64,000 nt of DNA from an uncultured Desulfobacter sp. (GTDB taxonomy: Bacteria; Desulfobacterota; Desulfobacteria; Desulfobacterales; Desulfobacteraceae). A program made the position numbers and the translations under genes. A model generated the notes under the pieces. It saw only the letters and a program-made list of their open reading frames with translations, made no database searches and had not been told where the DNA came from. Positions 61,020 through 64,000 of this stretch are shown piece after piece. The first letter of the stretch is position 1. Each line of letters begins with the position of its first letter. The stretch spans positions 1,204,501 to 1,268,500 of the forward strand of contig NZ_OY761445.1 of assembly GCF_963664415.1 (NCBI RefSeq), written 5' to 3'.

Positions 61020-61778
61020 ATGAACCATCTTAGTATTATCCTGGTCCGCCCCCAGGGACCCATAAATATTGGTGCGGTGTGCCGGGTTATGATGAACTTT
61101 GGGTGCACCCGACTGCGCCTTGTCAGCCCCTGCAGTGCATATAAATCCCTTGAAGCCAAAAAAATGGCCCTGACCGCTTTTCATATCCTTGAACAGGCCC
61201 AATTATTTGACACTCTGGAACAGGCACTTTTTGACGTTCATTCAGCCTACGGCACGACCCGCAGATTCGGCAAATATAGAAAAGGATTTTTAACTCCGGC
61301 TACGGCAGGAGTACAAATCGAAGCCCAGCAACAGACGCATCACAGTGCCCTGGTCCTGGGCCCCGAAGATACCGGACTTGAAACAAAGGATCTGGACCTG
61401 TGTCAGTATTTTATCACTATTCCCACCCATGACAGCTATCCGTCCATGAATCTGAGCCACTCACTGGCAGTGCTGCTTTACGAAGCATCCCTTAAATCCG
61501 GTGCTTCAAAAAATTTCCATGACCCGGAAGTTAAAGACCCAGCCCGGGGAGAAGAACTTGAATCCATGTTCGCCCACATGAGAAAAACGCTTTTAGATAT
61601 TGATTATCTTGATCCCCAGAACCCGGATCACCTGCTGCGGACCTATCGCAGGATTTTCTCCAACGCCGGCTTGTCATCTAGGGATGTCAGAATCATCCGG
61701 GGGCTCTTAAGCCGAATAGATTGGACCGAATCCCAGCGCAAATTAAACCAGGCGACTCAACCCGAAGACAACGGATGA
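61020..61778 (+). CDS. trmJ: tRNA (Cm32/Um32) 2'-O-methyltransferase TrmJ-like (SPOUT)
   Basis: A 252-residue SpoU/TrmH-superfamily protein. Motif I is ILVRPQGPINIGAVCRVMMNFG, motif II is LVLGPEDTGLETKDLDLCQYFITIPT, motif III is SYPSMNLSHSLAVLLYE, and the C-terminal helical tail is the one typical of TrmJ rather than of TrmL. It methylates the ribose of residue 32 in the anticodon loop using SAM as a dimer. Last gene of the tRNA-quality group with dtd. It is followed by a structured intergenic region. Confidence 0.9.
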   Translation: MNHLSIILVRPQGPINIGAVCRVMMNFGCTRLRLVSPCSAYKSLEAKKMALTAFHILEQAQLFDTLEQALFDVHSAYGTTRRFGKYRKGFLTPATAGVQIEAQQQTHHSALVLGPEDTGLETKDLDLCQYFITIPTHDSYPSMNLSHSLAVLLYEASLKSGASKNFHDPEVKDPARGEELESMFAHMRKTLLDIDYLDPQNPDHLLRTYRRIFSNAGLSSRDVRIIRGLLSRIDWTESQRKLNQATQPEDNG

Positions 61779-61820
61779 AAAAGTAATTCACAACTTATTA
61801 AAGCTTTGTTGAAAAAAAGA

Positions 61821-61914
61821 GCCCGGACCCTTGACCAAGGAGGGATAAACGCTTTTCCTGCCAGGGGATGATGGCTCCACCCCCTCCCCTGTGCAGGAGG
61901 TCAAAGATCCGGGC
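61821..61914. other. strongly structured intergenic segment
   Basis: gcccgga-ccc-ttgacc (61821-61836) pairs with ggtcaa-aga-tccgggc (61899-61914), enclosing a second GC-rich pairing (ggaggg with ccctcc). The 94-base structure sits between convergent trmJ and the OmpA-like pseudogene. It may be a bidirectional terminator or a small RNA; no known RNA class was recognised. Confidence 0.35.
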
Positions 61915-61930
61915 CACTTTGGGCGGGAAA

Positions 61931-62435
61931 TCAGGCGGCCGGCTGAATTTTAAATTCAACTCGCCGATTGATTCGGGCGGCGGCCTGATTCGTGGTGGTG
62001 CGGATAGGAGATTTTTCCCCATGGCTGACCTCGGTCAGACGCTGGGGCTCAATCCCAAGACTTTCAAGAAAGGTCTTCACTGCATTGGCCCTTTTTTTCC
62101 CAAGGGCCATGTTATAATCCTTGGGACCACTTTGATCGCAATAGCCTATGATTTCAATACTTACGCCTGGATTTGCGGCCAGCCAGGCTGCTTGTTCCAG
62201 AACCAGGGTCTGGGCCTGTTCATCCAGTTGACAGCTGTTAAAGGCAAAATAGACCTGTCTTGACAAAAACTGCTGTTTTTCTTCTTCTGAAGGGGATTGT
62301 TCATTTCCTTTCTAAAAATTCGTGTTTATGCGGACAGTCTACATTTTCCGCGTCCTTGGAATCCTGTAGACAGCAACCCCCATGCCACAATGATAACAAA
62401 CTGAAATTAAAAACAATTAAAAACACAGCATCCAT
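61931..62435 (-). pseudogene. OmpA/Pal-like lipoprotein, frameshifted
   Basis: The C-terminal part (about 111 residues from 62266) is an OmpA peptidoglycan-binding domain: VYFAFNSCQLDEQAQTLVL, IEIIGYCDQSGPKDYNMALGKKRANAVKTFL (in parts), and NRRVEF. It lacks any export signal; upstream in its frame lies EQSPSEEEKQQFLSR, then a stop. A separate frame from the ATG at 62435 encodes 44 residues that start with a hydrophobic segment and reach CCLQDSKDAENVDCP, ending at 62301 where the OmpA frame is already open. A single-base shift near 62301-62311 would join lipoprotein-type signal, linker and OmpA domain into one normal protein. The lipobox (HGGC) is not ideal, so the N-terminal part is less certain than the domain. 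Confidence 0.55.
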
Positions 62436-62653
62436 AAATCGGATATTTTGGTTACAAGGAGTTCATCTCGGATTACGTTTCTTGCACGACACAGAGAAAC
62501 AGACAAGTAGATTTTATGTAGTGTTATAAGGATGAAAAACGAAAAAAATTTTATCCGCCGGACTTGCTAAAATGAACAGACTCAGGTTAGTCTTAACCAG
62601 AATTAAGGAAAAATAGATTGCCGCTTCAAACGGGTCGCTTAAAGGTGATAAAA

Positions 62654-63127
62654 ATGATGAAAAAAAAATACTTCCTGGGTTACCTAATATTGCTGATCGG
62701 ACTACTGTTGTGGACAAAAGGAACGGCATTTGCCCAGGAATCTTCATCTCTGTCAAAAGGGCAAAAAGTTTATATCCCCGCATATTCCCATATTTATACG
62801 GGAAACAGACAGATCCCTTCGCTTTTAACCGTAACGTTAAGCATCCGTAATACTGACATGACCCACGGCATCACAATTGTCGCCGTAGATTACTACGACA
62901 CCAAGGGCGTGCTTATAAAACAATACCAGCCTTCACCTGTTTTTCTCAAGGCCTTTGGATCCGTTCGCTATGTCGTGGACTATGATGACAAGGCCGGGGG
63001 GTCCGGGGCGAATTTTATTGTTGAATGGCAATCTAAAAATGCTGTGAATCCACCTATTATGGAAACCATCATGATTGGATCGAGGTCTTCTTTTACATCC
63101 CGGGGGCAGGTCCTTATTGATAAATAG
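62654..63127 (+). CDS. DUF3124 secreted protein
   Basis: A 157-residue protein starting at MMKKKYF (62654) with AAAGGTG upstream; an in-frame ATT-proximal start at 62618 is less likely. The signal peptide ends GTAFA. The mature part, beginning QESSSLSKGQKVYIPAYSHIYTGNRQIPSLLTVTLSIRNTD (in parts) and including VDYYDTKGVLIKQY and GGSGANFIVEW, matches DUF3124. It is a periplasmic beta-sandwich of unknown function. It converges with the STAS gene, overlapping at the ends by 14 bases. Confidence 0.85.
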   Translation: MMKKKYFLGYLILLIGLLLWTKGTAFAQESSSLSKGQKVYIPAYSHIYTGNRQIPSLLTVTLSIRNTDMTHGITIVAVDYYDTKGVLIKQYQPSPVFLKAFGSVRYVVDYDDKAGGSGANFIVEWQSKNAVNPPIMETIMIGSRSSFTSRGQVLIDK

Positions 63128-63452
63128 AGTTCAATGCATCTTCAACGGTTTGAAATATTTTAAAAATGGAATAAAGCCCTGACAATTCAAACACATCTTT
63201 GACATGCCCCTGTAGACCTGAAATAATGAGATCCTGTCCTTTTGCTTTAAGATTTTTGGCAAATACAAGAACCACCCTGAGTCCTGCACTGCTCATATAT
63301 TCCACCCCCCAAAGGTCCAGGATGACAACTTTCTGAACGGATGCCGTGTATGTCGCAATCTCTTTTTCAACCTTTGGGGAATTAGATGCATCTATTTTCC
63401 CTGCAACGGAAACAACAAGCGCATCAGGACGTTCATCTATGTTGATATCCAT
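63114..63452 (-). CDS. STAS-domain anti-sigma factor antagonist
   Basis: A 112-residue protein taken from MDINIDERPDALVVSVAGKIDASN (63452; a further 14 residues upstream are unlikely). VVILDLWGVEYMSSAGLRVVLVFAK contains the phosphorylatable serine in YMSSAGLRV, the hallmark of SpoIIAA/RsbV-type antagonists. It is dephosphorylated to capture an anti-sigma kinase and release a sigma or partner. An RsbW-like kinase gene begins 400 bases to the right on the opposite strand, so the two are probably partners. Confidence 0.9.
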   Translation of the reverse strand: MDINIDERPDALVVSVAGKIDASNSPKVEKEIATYTASVQKVVILDLWGVEYMSSAGLRVVLVFAKNLKAKGQDLIISGLQGHVKDVFELSGLYSIFKIFQTVEDALNSIYQ

Positions 63453-63855
63453 TTCACACTCCGAATTATCTGAATAAAAATTATGCTGTCCCATATTCGA
63501 TCGCTATTGATGATTCCGGTGTCTCCTCCCATTGCATCCGTATCTCTAACAAGGAAGAAAGGAGGGATCGTGCATATATCAACTGAATGTTCGATTTACA
63601 GACAAGCGTCGAAACCAATCCAATACGTATATCATATTTCAAATTATTTGGGTATCAGCAAGCTGCATTTATTAACCCATCAGCCATCGTCCCAACGTTG
63701 CATAACTTTTTAATTAATGAACGGCAGCACAATCAAACATGCAAGTTTATTGGCTTGAATTTACTTACTATAAAAGATAAATTGGAACATTACACGATAA
63801 TTAACGATACCCCAACATTGCATAAAAATTTTAAATAAAGAAACAGGCTGATTCA
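63453..63855. other. divergent promoter region, STAS / anti-sigma kinase
   Basis: About 400 AT-rich bases. Frames of 76 and 83 codons on the plus strand overlap each other out of phase, lack ribosome sites and show no protein-like features. Nothing else was recognised. Confidence 0.4.
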
Positions 63856-64000
63856 ATGGAAACAAAAACGTTTAAGCCTGAAATTGAATCTGTTTGCAGT
63901 ATCCAGGAATTTGTTAAGTCTGCGCTTTCTTTGGAACCGGCCAATGAAAATAAATGCTTTGCAATTGATCTTATCATTGAAGAGCTGATTATAAACATTA
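63856..64000 (+). CDS. RsbW-like anti-sigma serine kinase (start only, partial)
   Basis: The first 48 codons are present (METKTFKPEIESVCSIQEFVKSALS...) and the window cuts it at FAIDLIIEELIINI. The pattern 'sI..FV...L.......cfaidLiieEliiNi' is the start of the RsbW/SpoIIAB-type HATPase, with EEL..N forming the N-box. It would phosphorylate the STAS antagonist encoded nearby. Most of the domain lies outside the window. Confidence 0.8.
   Translation, partial: METKTFKPEIESVCSIQEFVKSALSLEPANENKCFAIDLIIEELIINI

Noticed and set aside
62260..62529. Plus-strand frame of 89 codons
   Set aside because: Antisense to the OmpA-like pseudogene and its leader; no features.
63483..63838. Two overlapping plus-strand frames (76 and 83 codons)
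   Set aside because: Out of phase with each other, no ribosome sites, no protein-like composition; treated as intergenic.
1..64000. Search for CRISPR arrays, rRNA, tRNA and classic riboswitches
   Set aside because: No regularly spaced direct repeats, no tRNA cloverleaf or T-loop pattern (ttcgannnc in context), no rRNA-like segments and no recognisable riboswitch core were noticed by eye; a covariance-model scan would be needed to exclude small RNAs.

Overview
The window looks like a mid-GC chromosome segment from a strictly anaerobic, sulfate-reducer-type bacterium of the Desulfobacterota (Desulfobacteraceae-like). This is inferred from gene content: a DUF4405 haem-b-type membrane protein, a multihaem cytochrome, rubrerythrin, ferritin, a DVU0298-family protein beside a one-cluster ferredoxin, an acyl-CoA dehydrogenase of the beta-oxidation type, an NDP-forming acyl-CoA synthetase, a sigma-54 activator, HD-GYP and chemotaxis genes. 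No rRNA, tRNA or CRISPR array was found.

Layout. 1-2 kb: end of oligoendopeptidase F, trmO and a DUF4405 protein, closed by a perfect 68-bp palindrome. 2-7.2 kb: a TonB-dependent receptor gene split near its 3' end by a 1527-bp insertion sequence, then an unusual fusion of a multi-helix membrane module to a periplasmic metal/siderophore-type binding domain. 7.2-13 kb: a decayed SLC13 transporter, an FRG protein, DUF523, an acyl-CoA dehydrogenase and a lipoprotein hydrolase. 13.5-19 kb: a giant beta-propeller sensor kinase, rubrerythrin behind a Fur/PerR-like palindrome, and an AT-rich AraC-family regulator divergent from a second TonB receptor. 19.3-27.4 kb: that receptor is split by a 6.0-kb, three-level nest of transposons (IS66, then another IS66, then IS1634-like). 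Precise 8-bp target duplications allow both receptor genes to be reconstructed.

27.6-41 kb: a dCache chemoreceptor, PtsP (EI-Ntr), a transglutaminase-like protein, a small DUF202 / DVU0298 / ferredoxin cluster, a CheY-TPR regulator, a sigma-54 activator, ferritin, an FMN reductase, a glutathione peroxidase and a zinc-ribbon peptide. Six copies of a hairpin-forming intergenic repeat lie between 27.5 and 40.6 kb. 41-41.9 kb is a small gene graveyard: a chemoreceptor remnant, a cytochrome c gene frameshifted in a run of nine A, and a receiver-domain stub.

42-48 kb holds a complete tripartite RND efflux operon. 48-57 kb holds an APC-like transporter, ClpB, a molybdopterin oxidoreductase, an HD-GYP protein, a bacterial homologue of the tRNA-queuosine mannosyltransferase, and a periplasmic-binding/GGDEF gene with an internal deletion. 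57.4-61.8 kb is a same-strand run (NDP-forming acyl-CoA synthetase, PHP phosphatase, dtd, trmJ). The window ends with a frameshifted OmpA-like lipoprotein, a DUF3124 protein, a STAS anti-sigma antagonist and the start of an RsbW-like anti-sigma kinase.

Overall theme: ordinary housekeeping and signalling genes mixed with strong marks of insertion-driven and deletion-driven decay, concentrated in envelope uptake and sensing genes (two receptors, a transporter, a chemoreceptor, a cytochrome, an OmpA lipoprotein and a sensor cyclase). The most unusual intact gene is the membrane/binding-protein fusion at 5649-7157.
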